The notes under the pieces were generated by a model that worked only from the letters and a program-made list of their open reading frames with translations, searched no databases and was not told where the DNA came from. DNA of 43,813 nt from Candidatus Gastranaerophilales bacterium (GTDB lineage Bacteria; Cyanobacteriota; Vampirovibrionia; Gastranaerophilales; Gastranaerophilaceae). The position numbers and the translations under genes were made by a program. Location of the stretch: positions 1-43,813 of the forward strand of contig CALVBU010000017.1 in NCBI GenBank assembly GCA_944325875.1, read 5' to 3'. Every line of letters begins with the position of its first letter. Within the stretch, counting starts at the first letter, position 1. This document shows, piece after piece, positions 34,722-43,042 of this stretch.

Positions 34722-34730
34722 TGATATAAT
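34722..34730 (+). promoter_or_regulatory. Extended -10 promoter of the AsmA-like gene
   Basis: TGATATAAT fits TGnTATAAT. Transcription would begin near 34737, which excludes the in-frame ATG at 34714 and supports the start at 34747. Confidence 0.55.
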
Positions 34731-34746
34731 TTTACTTGAGGATATT

Positions 34747-37524
34747 ATGGCGAAAAAATTTAAAATTATAGGTGGTGTTATTTGTGCGGCAGCCGTATTG
34801 GCTAGTGTACCGTTTGTACTGTATTTAAAAGTTTTACCCGCAGCTGTGTCAAACCCCAAAGTTCTACATTTTGTAGAAAATAAGATTAATCAATACACAG
34901 ATATAAATTTAGAGCTTACCAACCCTGAACTAAAAACAGATTGGTCACCAATTATTTCTTTCAAAACTGATAATATTAAATTATCGAAAAATGATATCAA
35001 AATTTTTGAAGCTCAAAAACTTGATACAGAACTTTCTTTTAAAGATGTATTCAAGAAAAAAATCATCCTGAATAAATTTGGGATTGACTATATATTTGCC
35101 GATGTAAATAAATTAATGGCACTTGCCCCAGCTCAAAAAGAAGAAAAACAAAAAGAAGAAAGCGAATGGGACATTGATTTTGTTGATTCAGTACTTTACT
35201 TAAACAAAAGTTTAATTCTATATAAGTTAGAACCAGATATTTATGTCAAATTACAGGCAAATAATTTAAAAATAGATAACACTCAAAAAGTAGAAAAATA
35301 CTTGCATTTTGACATCGATACAAAAATCAAAAAGAAAGACAGCGTACTTCGTTTTGCAATAGCAGATAAAAATCGTGTAGTCATTAAAAATAAGACCTTA
35401 ATGGTAAACGATTGTGTGCTTGATATTAACAAATCAAACGTTCATATCAATGCTACAGCTTCAAGAAAACAAGGAATGAACATAAATCTTTCTTCAAAAA
35501 AATTCAAAGTACAAGATGTCATTTCTATTGTTAACTCTAACATAATTATCAATAACGGAAAGGAAATGCTTGCCTTTTTCAAAGATATGAAAGGGGATTT
35601 TGACTTTGATATAAACCTTTCCAAAAAGAAAATGAACGGTACTATTAATATTAACCCGTCATCATTAAAAGTTATTCCTGTAAATAATCTTCCAATCAAT
35701 GTAAATAAAGGAACAGTTCTTTTAACAAATAACGATATAACTTTAAAAGATTTCGCAGGATATTACGGTTCATTACCTTCTAATAAACTGTCAATGAACG
35801 GTATTATAAAAGATTATACAAAATCTTGCGATACTGAAATTATAGTAACTACAGCAGCGACAAACGATTTTGCTAAAAATTACCTTTCAAAAATGGTTGG
35901 TATACCTATCACAATAGTAGGTAATGCAGGAACAAGAATTATTGTAAAATCAATATATAACAAAATAGATGTAGATTGGGCATCTAAACTTGCAAAAGGT
36001 GAAGATATCTTAATCGATGGAGCTTCACTAACCCCGACAGGATGGGATAGAGCAGTCCAAGCAAATCTTCATTTTGAAAATAATATTTTAAATATTAAAG
36101 ACATCAATTACTACATAGCTCAAGAAATAGTTAAAGGGAGTAAAGTAAAACCTGTATTGACACTCCACGGGAATGTCGACTGTTCAAAACCGATTCCATT
36201 TGTACAGGATTTAGGCTTTAATATTCCAAAACCATTGCCAAGTGAATTCTTGAACGTATTAATCGGACAAAGATTATTTAAAGGTGGAGAATTTTCAGGC
36301 AATTTAACTGTTTTAAATAACGGTCCTTATCCTGTATTAAAAGGGAATATGAAAGCCCAAAAAATCAGAATTCCATCCCAAAGACTAGCTATTAGAAAAG
36401 GTGAATTGTTTACAGATAAAGACCAAATTCATCTTGTTGCAGAAGGGCGTTATAAACGTAATGAATTTGATTTTACTGGTGACATAGCAAACGGGCTTAA
36501 ATATCCGATTGTGATCAAAGACGTAAATTTCGGAATGGATAAAATTGATATCGCCAAGCTTTTACGTTCATTTAACAAACAAAATACAGATGCAGTAAAA
36601 ACAGCCTCCAATGTAAGTGTTGATTCAGCAGAAGATGATACTGCAGCAGATGAAGCATTTGTATTCGATGTGAATAATATAATTGTTGAAAGATGTATTT
36701 TCAGACTAAAAGAAGGTACCTATAAAGATATAAACTTTGGCAATATCGTTGCAAATTTAACCCTTGATAAAAATAACATTCTTGAACTTAAATCTAACAG
36801 ATTTGATATTGCTGATGGAATATCTTCATTAAAAGTTCATTGTGATTTAAGAAATCATCAATATAACATTAAACTCGGAGTGAAAGATATTAATTCAGAC
36901 TTAATGTCGACAACACTATTGAATCTTCCAAGAGAAATTTCAGGTAAAGCAAGCGGAATAATGGATCTATATACCGATGATTCCTTAAAATTGAATGGAA
37001 TAATAAAATTCGTTGTAAATGACGGACAAATACAAAAAATCGGATTGGTTGAATATGTAATGAAATTTGCAGCACTATTTAGAAATCCGCTTGCAATGAT
37101 TAGTCCATCAACTGTTTCTGATATAGTAAATATTCCTGAAGGTAAATTCAAAAAAATTACAGGGGATATGAAAATTAGAAATAACGTCATTGAAATGATG
37201 AAAATAAAATCTTCATCCCCGCAATTAAGCAGCTTCATCATAGGCAGATATGATATGGAAACAAGCGATGCTACATTAAGAATTTATACAAAATTCAGTA
37301 ATACTAAAAAAGGATTTGCCGGAGCATTAAGAAGCTTTTCTCTAAGCAGCCTTGCAAACAGAATTCCTCTAAGCAGCCGCAATGACGCACAGTATTATTC
37401 AGCAGAACTTGAACAATTACCACCTCTTGAAATAGGCGAAGAAGACAGTCAAGTATTCTTGACAAAAGTAGACGGAGATGTTGTGAATAACAACTTCCTC
37501 TCATCATTAAAGAAAATTAAATAG
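34747..37524 (+). CDS. AsmA-like envelope protein
   Basis: A 925-residue protein anchored by one N-terminal membrane helix (residues about 8-26) with the rest periplasmic. The start (HFVENKINQYTDINLELTNP) and the repeated beta-strand pattern with late LREIS-type helices resemble the AsmA/TamB/YhdP bridge-like lipid transfer superfamily. The C-terminal block around 720-830 (DLMSTTLLNLPREISGKASG, then VEYVMKFAALFRNPLAMI) is the conserved AsmA-like end. Such proteins move phospholipids to the outer membrane. It is eight bases upstream of the L,D-transpeptidase gene, so an operon. Start chosen from promoter and GAGG position. Confidence 0.82.
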   Translation: MAKKFKIIGGVICAAAVLASVPFVLYLKVLPAAVSNPKVLHFVENKINQYTDINLELTNPELKTDWSPIISFKTDNIKLSKNDIKIFEAQKLDTELSFKDVFKKKIILNKFGIDYIFADVNKLMALAPAQKEEKQKEESEWDIDFVDSVLYLNKSLILYKLEPDIYVKLQANNLKIDNTQKVEKYLHFDIDTKIKKKDSVLRFAIADKNRVVIKNKTLMVNDCVLDINKSNVHINATASRKQGMNINLSSKKFKVQDVISIVNSNIIINNGKEMLAFFKDMKGDFDFDINLSKKKMNGTININPSSLKVIPVNNLPINVNKGTVLLTNNDITLKDFAGYYGSLPSNKLSMNGIIKDYTKSCDTEIIVTTAATNDFAKNYLSKMVGIPITIVGNAGTRIIVKSIYNKIDVDWASKLAKGEDILIDGASLTPTGWDRAVQANLHFENNILNIKDINYYIAQEIVKGSKVKPVLTLHGNVDCSKPIPFVQDLGFNIPKPLPSEFLNVLIGQRLFKGGEFSGNLTVLNNGPYPVLKGNMKAQKIRIPSQRLAIRKGELFTDKDQIHLVAEGRYKRNEFDFTGDIANGLKYPIVIKDVNFGMDKIDIAKLLRSFNKQNTDAVKTASNVSVDSAEDDTAADEAFVFDVNNIIVERCIFRLKEGTYKDINFGNIVANLTLDKNNILELKSNRFDIADGISSLKVHCDLRNHQYNIKLGVKDINSDLMSTTLLNLPREISGKASGIMDLYTDDSLKLNGIIKFVVNDGQIQKIGLVEYVMKFAALFRNPLAMISPSTVSDIVNIPEGKFKKITGDMKIRNNVIEMMKIKSSSPQLSSFIIGRYDMETSDATLRIYTKFSNTKKGFAGALRSFSLSSLANRIPLSSRNDAQYYSAELEQLPPLEIGEEDSQVFLTKVDGDVVNNNFLSSLKKIK

Positions 37525-37531
37525 GAAAATC

Positions 37532-38179
37532 ATGAAAATAAACCCAAATCAAAATATTAATAATAACGATGTATTAATGAATTCAATAAAAAATACCCCA
37601 GAAACAGCTTCAAAAATGAACACAATTTTTACAAAATCTGAAGCCGAAAAACCTGAGGATGTTCTACAAACTTGGGTAATTCTTGAAAACAACAAAATTA
37701 CTCCTAAAGGTAGTACAAATCCTGAGCATTTAAAAAATGCACCAAGTCCTGAAATTGAAATAGCTGGAGAGAAAAAATTTGCCGCAATAGTTGTTGATAC
37801 AGAACATAATCTTCTATACAAATATAATGATGAAGGTGAAGCTGAAATTGTATATTCTGTTGCAACTGGCAAAAAAACATCCCCTACCAAAAAAGGGATT
37901 AAAATGATTACAAATGTGGAAACATATCCATATAAGACAGCTTACGGGACAAAAAGAAAAAGAAATCCTAATGCATATGGCCCTAACGTAATTATAATTG
38001 AAAACATTAATTCTGAAACAGGAAAAATATATGGCAACAACGGACAATTTATTCACGGAAATAACAATGAAAAAAGTCTAGGAGAATACGCATCACTTGG
38101 ATGTGTACGAATGGATAATGAAGTCATCAAAAAGTTAGCTAAAGAAGTCGTAAAAAAAACATACGTTTTAGTCAAATAA
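37532..38179 (+). CDS. L,D-transpeptidase (YkuD) without signal peptide
   Basis: A 215-residue protein whose second half is a YkuD domain: YSVATGKKTSPTKKG near 108-122, HGNN with His175, and SLGCVRM at 188-194 with catalytic Cys191. These enzymes crosslink peptidoglycan (3-3 links) or attach proteins. Unusually, the N-terminal 75 residues are polar and Asn/Lys/Glu rich with no signal peptide or membrane helix. The active site would then lack a clear route to the periplasm. Second gene after the AsmA-like protein, with AGGAAAA as ribosome binding site. Confidence 0.9.
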   Translation: MKINPNQNINNNDVLMNSIKNTPETASKMNTIFTKSEAEKPEDVLQTWVILENNKITPKGSTNPEHLKNAPSPEIEIAGEKKFAAIVVDTEHNLLYKYNDEGEAEIVYSVATGKKTSPTKKGIKMITNVETYPYKTAYGTKRKRNPNAYGPNVIIIENINSETGKIYGNNGQFIHGNNNEKSLGEYASLGCVRMDNEVIKKLAKEVVKKTYVLVK

Positions 38180-38181
38180 AA

Positions 38182-38988
38182 TTATAAATAACATTTTGGT
38201 TCTTGTCCTGCAACACCTGCATATAATTCAACGTATTCTTTTGCCGGACTTGAATTAATTTTTGTCAACAGAACTTCTTCGATTTGGAAAAATCCAACAT
38301 CGCCAGACATCTCAATTTCAATTTTTATAGGCTTCTTTTCTCCGTGATGAATACCAATACGATTAATTGCATTAGCGGAATATTTATGAATATCACCAAT
38401 TTTTGGAGTTTTGTTAATAGAAAGCGGAATTCTTGCCCTTCCTTTTGTCATATCACAACCATCAGCAATAAGAAGAATACCGGCCTCAATTGAATGAATT
38501 TTTCTTGAAGACATATGTCCAATAATTGCTTCAGTAGCAAGTGACTTTATAACAATACGTTTGTGAAGATCATCCGGAAATACATGCATTAAAGTTCTAT
38601 CAATCAAAGGCTGAGCAAGCATCGCAGACATTTCTTCATGTCCTTGACGACCTATCATCATGCCTAAATCGTGCATCATGCCAGCCATAATAACAGCGCA
38701 CAGACTATCTTCAAAAGTTCCGACTTCTTCCATTTCCAAAGAAGTTTTTATTCCAGACTCTTGAAGAATATTAAGCATTTTGATAGCATTACCGACAACT
38801 TGTCTCATATGCACAGGACCATGGTCATTAAAACCTAGACGTTTTATTGAAACATTATTGGCATATTCTTGCATTTCTTGCAATTCTTCATCCGCAAAAA
38901 GATAATTAACAAGTTTAAGACAATTAGGGTTATTCTCAAGTCTTTTTAATATTTTCGATTCAATAGATACTTCTTTAACTGATTTCAT
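38182..38988 (-). CDS. HD-domain metal-dependent phosphohydrolase
   Basis: A 268-residue cytosolic protein with an HD metal site: His60 in DHGPVHMRQV, His106-Asp107 in MMHDLGMMIG, His117 in GHEEM, and a later ILLIADGCDMTKGRAR segment with the fourth ligand. Relatives hydrolyse nucleotides or signalling nucleotides; there is no second catalytic domain to tell which. The C-terminal part is beta-rich and may be regulatory. AAGGTAAA precedes the ATG. It is convergent with the L,D-transpeptidase gene, two bases apart. Confidence 0.87.
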   Translation of the reverse strand: MKSVKEVSIESKILKRLENNPNCLKLVNYLFADEELQEMQEYANNVSIKRLGFNDHGPVHMRQVVGNAIKMLNILQESGIKTSLEMEEVGTFEDSLCAVIMAGMMHDLGMMIGRQGHEEMSAMLAQPLIDRTLMHVFPDDLHKRIVIKSLATEAIIGHMSSRKIHSIEAGILLIADGCDMTKGRARIPLSINKTPKIGDIHKYSANAINRIGIHHGEKKPIKIEIEMSGDVGFFQIEEVLLTKINSSPAKEYVELYAGVAGQEPKCYL

Positions 38989-39054
38989 AATTTTACCTTA
39001 TCAATATTTCTACTTATAGCATAACTCATAATCGAAATATTTTCCACATAAAAT

Positions 39055-39759
39055 CTAATTCTGAGATTTTCTATAAATTTGGTAATTTTGCAAATCTCTG
39101 AAATTCCAGTTAATATCTTTTTTAACAATTTTTGCAGGATTACCAGCTAGAATTACATTAGACTCATCAAATTTCTTAGTTACAACACTAGCCCAGCCGA
39201 CAATGCTATCATTGGAAATTTTTGTATTTTTTCCAATTTTAACATCTTTGCCAACCCAAACATGTTTCCCGATTTCGATACTTTTACCAAAGTTAAGCGG
39301 ATTTCCCTCCAAATCAGTAATCGTATGAACATCCGTACACCAAACATCAATGCCCCAAGAGAACATACAATCATCCCCGATTTTTATAGAGGAATTATCA
39401 TCCTGCAAAAACAACCGAGCACCACAAAAGATAATATTGTCACCAATTTCAATAGAACAATTACTTGCATAACGAGAAACCCCAGGGTCTATAGTATCCT
39501 CAGGAGGATTACCAATATTTATGGTAAGTCCTGTCAGTCCGATTGTATCATTTACAGGATAAAAAACTTTTCCGATATTTACAGAATTATTATTACCGAA
39601 AATTGCAATAAGCAAACCTTTTTGATTAATAAAATCTTCAGGATTATCAACTTTTATTTTAACAGTATTATTTTCGCCAACGATATTTATAAACCCTATA
39701 TTTTCTTTAATTACCTGATTTCCATCAGCAGTTTCCAATATAACTTTATTACTATTCAT
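39055..39759 (-). CDS. Left-handed beta-helix acyltransferase
   Basis: A 234-residue hexapeptide-repeat protein. Repeats of the [IV]-G-x-x-x-x type run from about 85 to 210 (IGDNIIFCG, IGDDCMFSWG, SIEIGKHVWVGKDVKIGKNT, SIVGWASVVTK, and the family end ILAGNPAKIVKK). The His in TDVHTITD is the likely catalytic base. These trimeric enzymes O- or N-acetylate sugars in envelope polysaccharides. The first 80 residues are an added beta-rich domain. GAGGAGG is a strong ribosome binding site. Sugar substrate unknown. Confidence 0.87.
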   Translation of the reverse strand: MNSNKVILETADGNQVIKENIGFINIVGENNTVKIKVDNPEDFINQKGLLIAIFGNNNSVNIGKVFYPVNDTIGLTGLTINIGNPPEDTIDPGVSRYASNCSIEIGDNIIFCGARLFLQDDNSSIKIGDDCMFSWGIDVWCTDVHTITDLEGNPLNFGKSIEIGKHVWVGKDVKIGKNTKISNDSIVGWASVVTKKFDESNVILAGNPAKIVKKDINWNFRDLQNYQIYRKSQN

Positions 39760-39778
39760 AAATGCCTCCTCTAAAAAA

Positions 39779-39816
39779 ATTATATTACTTGATAGCTACT
39801 CTCAGTCAAGTATAAA
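39779..39816. promoter_or_regulatory. Overlapping divergent promoters in an inverted repeat
   Basis: TACTTGA (39786-39792) and TCAAGTA (39806-39812) are perfect arms. On the plus strand TTGATA and TATAAA are 16 apart. On the minus strand TTGACT precedes TAATAT by 16 or TATAAT by 19. Each arm serves as a -35 for one direction, so the two genes share a control region. Confidence 0.45.
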
Positions 39817-39908
39817 ATATTCTCAAATTCTAGGATTAATCTCTATAACAACATATTTGCACTTTTTAAAAATTAAACTTATAATTGCAAAAGGATACTA
39901 GATTAACA

Positions 39909-40262
39909 ATGAATATTTTAGATAAACTAGCAAAATCAGAATTTAGGAACAGATTTAAACTCAAAGCAAAAGACCTTGAATATATAAAAGATAAAGGCAT
40001 TGATAAAATATATACACATGCTAAAGATTTTATAAAAAGCAGAATTGCACCTGCTGAAATTCCCAACGATGGTAAACAAACCCCTATGAGAGGTCACCCT
40101 GTATTTATCGCGCAACACGCAACTGCAACTTGTTGTAGAGGGTGTATTGAAAAATGGCACAAAATTCCTAAAGGCAAAGAGTTAACATTAAGTCAACAAG
40201 AATATTTAGTTTCAATAATTATGGAATGGATAAAACGACAATTAAAAACTTTCCAAATCTAA
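39909..40262 (+). CDS. DUF4186 family protein
   Basis: A 117-residue protein of a conserved uncharacterised family, recognised from its core: RIAPAEIPNDGKQTPMRGHP, then VFIAQHATATCCRGCIEKWH, then IPKGKELTLSQQEYLV. Conserved His and Cys (HP, QHATATCCRGC) suggest metal binding. The start at MNILDKL is the natural family start; the frame also extends eight codons to a TTG. AAGGA lies 13 bases before the ATG, a long spacing. Its last 21 bases overlap the convergent calpain-like gene. Reaction unknown. Confidence 0.87.
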   Translation: MNILDKLAKSEFRNRFKLKAKDLEYIKDKGIDKIYTHAKDFIKSRIAPAEIPNDGKQTPMRGHPVFIAQHATATCCRGCIEKWHKIPKGKELTLSQQEYLVSIIMEWIKRQLKTFQI

Positions 40263-41144
40263 AAATGTTATGCTGCGTACATTTCCATAGAAATCATTAA
40301 TAGGAATTTTCTCCTCATTTGCACTATTATGAGGATTGATTAAGGTAACAAATTCATCATCTATTTTTTTAATTGTATAGGCATGATGTATATACAAACC
40401 ATTAAGTCTTTCTTTAAAATTACATGTAATAGCATACTTTTCAGGATTATCCTTTAACGTCTTAACCAAATCCTTTATTTTTTTAGAACAACCAGTTTTA
40501 GCATTAAAGAAAGTCTTCGCTTTTTGTTCTGTAATTAAATACATTATGTCTGATGAAAAGCCACCGGCAAGAGGATCTTTAACATTTCCCAATGCGAATT
40601 TTCCATTGACAATATTAGGATCTTCAATTTTCATATAATCCTTGTTTACTATGAGCTTCTTTTTATAATATTCGGCTGCCAACTCTATCGCTAGCATATC
40701 ATCACTACCCTCAACGTATTTCTTACTTTGTTTTGCGGCACTCAACACTATTTGAGGAATCACTATATTGGTATTTGTCCCCTTAAAACAAACAACCGTG
40801 CCATCATTGGTTTTTACTAGTGCTTTTTTAATATATTCTCTACCTTTTGGAGTATTAGCCAACGCATTAATTCCAGAAAGCAACCAACAATCATTTTTTA
40901 CTTGCTTAATAGATTCTAAGTTTCCATCTATTAAAATTTCCGTATTAGCATAATTATTTACATACTGTCTACCAGCAATTGAATCAAAATCAATTGTATA
41001 AAATTTAGGTACAAAATCCTTATATTTTTCCTGAGTCTTTTTAAAGTCAATAATTGAAACCAAATTTTTTGGATTATTTTGATTAACTTGTCGTTTTTCC
41101 ACAATAGCATTTGTATTAGTAGTAAAAGCAGAAATTGATAACAT
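40242..41144 (-). CDS. Calpain-like cysteine protease
   Basis: A 300-residue protein with a calpain-type (C2) papain-fold core: Gln81 (oxyanion) and Cys86 in IKQVKNDCWLLSGINAL, matching the GDCWLLAA motif of calpains. His254 lies in HHAYTI and Asn270 in LINPHNS, the order Cys-His-Asn of the family. The spacing Gln to Cys is one residue shorter than usual. There is no signal peptide and no calcium-binding EF hands. The N-terminal 45 residues are polar. GGAGAAT precedes the ATG. Role is open: intracellular protease, effector, or peptidoglycan or host-directed enzyme. Confidence 0.78.
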   Translation of the reverse strand: MLSISAFTTNTNAIVEKRQVNQNNPKNLVSIIDFKKTQEKYKDFVPKFYTIDFDSIAGRQYVNNYANTEILIDGNLESIKQVKNDCWLLSGINALANTPKGREYIKKALVKTNDGTVVCFKGTNTNIVIPQIVLSAAKQSKKYVEGSDDMLAIELAAEYYKKKLIVNKDYMKIEDPNIVNGKFALGNVKDPLAGGFSSDIMYLITEQKAKTFFNAKTGCSKKIKDLVKTLKDNPEKYAITCNFKERLNGLYIHHAYTIKKIDDEFVTLINPHNSANEEKIPINDFYGNVRSITFLDLESF

Positions 41145-41251
41145 TTTTATTCTCCAAATATCCCTTATATTCTTAAAAACATTATCACCAAAATAATTGA
41201 CATAAATGCCATAATTATATTTATAAATTATGAGTGAAATAACGCAAAAAC

Positions 41252-41773
41252 CTAATCTAAATTTTGATTATCATCTGGACGTAGCTTTTCAACATCTTTA
41301 ACATATTTTTCTACAATGTTAATTTGTTTATTCTCATAAAGTAAAATTTTTATCAGCTTTTTTCTATTAACATTATTATCCCTAAAATATGGGGTTAAAA
41401 TATCATCAAGAGGATCTACACAATCTGTACCTATTGGAATATATTTCATACCCAAATATTTTTCTTGTGTAACCTGTAACATTCTACCATACAAGTCTAA
41501 TTCAGCAGCAGGAAGGACAACTTCTTGAATAAGCCCTATATTTATTGCATCTTCAAGATTATACCCATTACGTAAAATTTTATCTCTCAAGGATTTAGCA
41601 TATTTAACTTCATTATTAATATTTTTTATAACTTGCGGATATTCTTCATCTATAATCTGTTCTATTTCTGCTTTATATTGTTTACTCAAACTTTTTGGAA
41701 TAGGTTTATATTCAGCCAATACTGGAATACAAGTAAAAAATGATAATAATAAAACAGTAATAAAATTTTTCAT
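41252..41773 (-). CDS. Secreted hypothetical protein
   Basis: A 173-residue protein with a signal peptide (MKNFITVLLLSFFTCIPVLA, cleavage near residue 20). The mature part is helical and charged, with a GTDCVDPLDDIL segment near 117. No family is recognised. It has AAAGGAAA upstream. It is on the same strand as the calpain-like gene, 107 bases ahead of it, so it could be a partner or inhibitor, but the sequence gives no proof. Confidence 0.7.
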   Translation of the reverse strand: MKNFITVLLLSFFTCIPVLAEYKPIPKSLSKQYKAEIEQIIDEEYPQVIKNINNEVKYAKSLRDKILRNGYNLEDAINIGLIQEVVLPAAELDLYGRMLQVTQEKYLGMKYIPIGTDCVDPLDDILTPYFRDNNVNRKKLIKILLYENKQINIVEKYVKDVEKLRPDDNQNLD

Positions 41774-41924
41774 AATCTATATTTCCTTTTTACTTGAATA
41801 AAATTGTCGATTATCTTTTATTATAATAACTTGATAATATGAAATTGCTCAAACATATAATGTAAATTTAAATTAAGCAATTTTTTGGCAATAAAAAACT
41901 TTATATTTTTGTAGGGACTATTGC

Positions 41925-42764
41925 ATGTTTACAAAATTAAAAACAATATCATCATTAGCATCACATTTCAAAGCTGTTTATGCCTCTCAAAAACCTCAGA
42001 AGTTTTTAGCAAAACAAGTTCGAGATATTGAAGTTTTTGGAACGCGACATTACAAAGACGGAAATATTCCTGCCGAAATAATAGAAAAATATACTCCCTT
42101 CCGAAGATTAAGTAAAAAAACATGCACATTATCAGACTCTAAATATTTTATTAAAAAATTTGAAAACGAAAATAAAAATGAAATACCAAAATTGTGGCCA
42201 AAAATGTCAGAAGGGCAAAAAATAGACTTTATAGTCAAAAACAGATATGAAAAATTGGTTTCCAACAAAATAATGAATGATATATCCAAATCTAGAGTAG
42301 AAGAAGCATTTGGAATAACTACAGATGGACAGATTCGTTATTATGGTAACTCTCATTCAAGCAGACATTGTCCTGGAGCAGAAAACAATAATTTAATCTC
42401 TATACATAATCACCCTATACAATTTGGTGTCGATTATACAAAAGAAGAATATAAAGCAATAAACCAAAGTTTTCATCCATTTTCTCAGAGCGACATCTTA
42501 CATAGCATAAAAAGGCCCAAAGCGTATGTAGTTGATATGAATGGGAATAAATACAGCCTAATTCCTAATAAAAAATTACAAAACCCTTATACATTAGATA
42601 ACTATATCAATGAATTATCAGCTGATTTAACTAATATTACATCAAAAAATATCAATAAATATTCTAATATCTCTAATGCAATAAAATATTCAAGACTTGG
42701 CTATATAAGCAGAATAAAACAAGATGGCCATGAAATAAAACAATTAAATTTGTTTGCCACTTAA
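41925..42764 (+). CDS. JAB/MPN-like metalloprotease-fold protein
   Basis: A 279-residue protein whose residues about 125-215 carry the JAMM pattern: a Glu at 126/127 (RVEEAFG), His161-x-His163-Pro (SIHNHP), then Ser187-x-x-Asp190 (PFSQSDI), followed by the strand KAYVVDMNGNKYSLIP. This arrangement matches RadC-like and JAB deubiquitinase-fold enzymes, which bind Zn and cut isopeptide or related bonds. The long N-terminal part has no known domain. There is no signal peptide. It could be an immunity or toxin-type effector or a housekeeping metal protein. AGGG lies upstream of the ATG. Confidence 0.72.
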   Translation: MFTKLKTISSLASHFKAVYASQKPQKFLAKQVRDIEVFGTRHYKDGNIPAEIIEKYTPFRRLSKKTCTLSDSKYFIKKFENENKNEIPKLWPKMSEGQKIDFIVKNRYEKLVSNKIMNDISKSRVEEAFGITTDGQIRYYGNSHSSRHCPGAENNNLISIHNHPIQFGVDYTKEEYKAINQSFHPFSQSDILHSIKRPKAYVVDMNGNKYSLIPNKKLQNPYTLDNYINELSADLTNITSKNINKYSNISNAIKYSRLGYISRIKQDGHEIKQLNLFAT

Positions 42765-42910
42765 TATTTGTACAACCAAGAAAATTAAAACTAAAAAATT
42801 TTTAGTAATAAAAAGACCATAATTTTAATATTGTAAATAATACTGGAGAGGACGGACACGTGAGCAAGAGGCTCCATTTATAGGCCCTACAAATAGAATA
42901 TTTATAGAGA

Positions 42911-42945
42911 AAAATTCCCTGCTAATTCAATTTTCAGGGAATTTT
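42911..42945. repeat. Inverted repeat AAAATTCCCTG, first copy
   Basis: AAAATTCCCTG and CAGGGAATTTT, 13-base loop. The same stem occurs again at 42999-43032, 53 bases on. It could act as a terminator on either strand. Confidence 0.65.
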
Positions 42946-42998
42946 ATTTGGAATATGAGTTTTTTACTATTAAAATACTCTTGCGGTAAGGCTTTTAA

Positions 42999-43032
42999 AA
43001 AATTCCCTGTTCAAATAAAAACAGGGAATTTT
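42999..43032 (-). terminator. Inverted repeat AAAATTCCCTGT, second copy, terminator of the phage-like genes
   Basis: AAAATTCCCTGT and ACAGGGAATTTT form a perfect 12-bp stem with a 10-base loop, followed on the minus strand by TTTTTTAAAA. It lies 11 bases after the stop of the DUF5681 gene. Confidence 0.72.
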
Positions 43033-43042
43033 CGCAGTTACA

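Larger units (their letters stand above)
42765..43042. other. Intergenic region, 278 bases, at the edge of the phage-like segment
   Basis: Contains a G+C-rich island at about 42844-42875 (GGAGAGGACGGACACG, with GGAG able to pair with CTCC at its end) in otherwise AT-rich DNA, and two near-identical hairpins. No tRNA or recognised RNA family was found. Confidence 0.5.

Noticed and set aside
36858..37241. 127-codon open frame on the minus strand.
   Set aside because: Antisense to the AsmA-like gene, low-complexity and without start signals.
39936..40160. Minus-strand frame across the DUF4186 gene.
   Set aside because: Shadow frame; the plus-strand protein matches a known family.
42860..42925. 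A frame from GTG 42860 with two internal TAG codons that would continue if TAG were recoded.
   Set aside because: All other genes use TAG normally or not at all; recoding has no support here.
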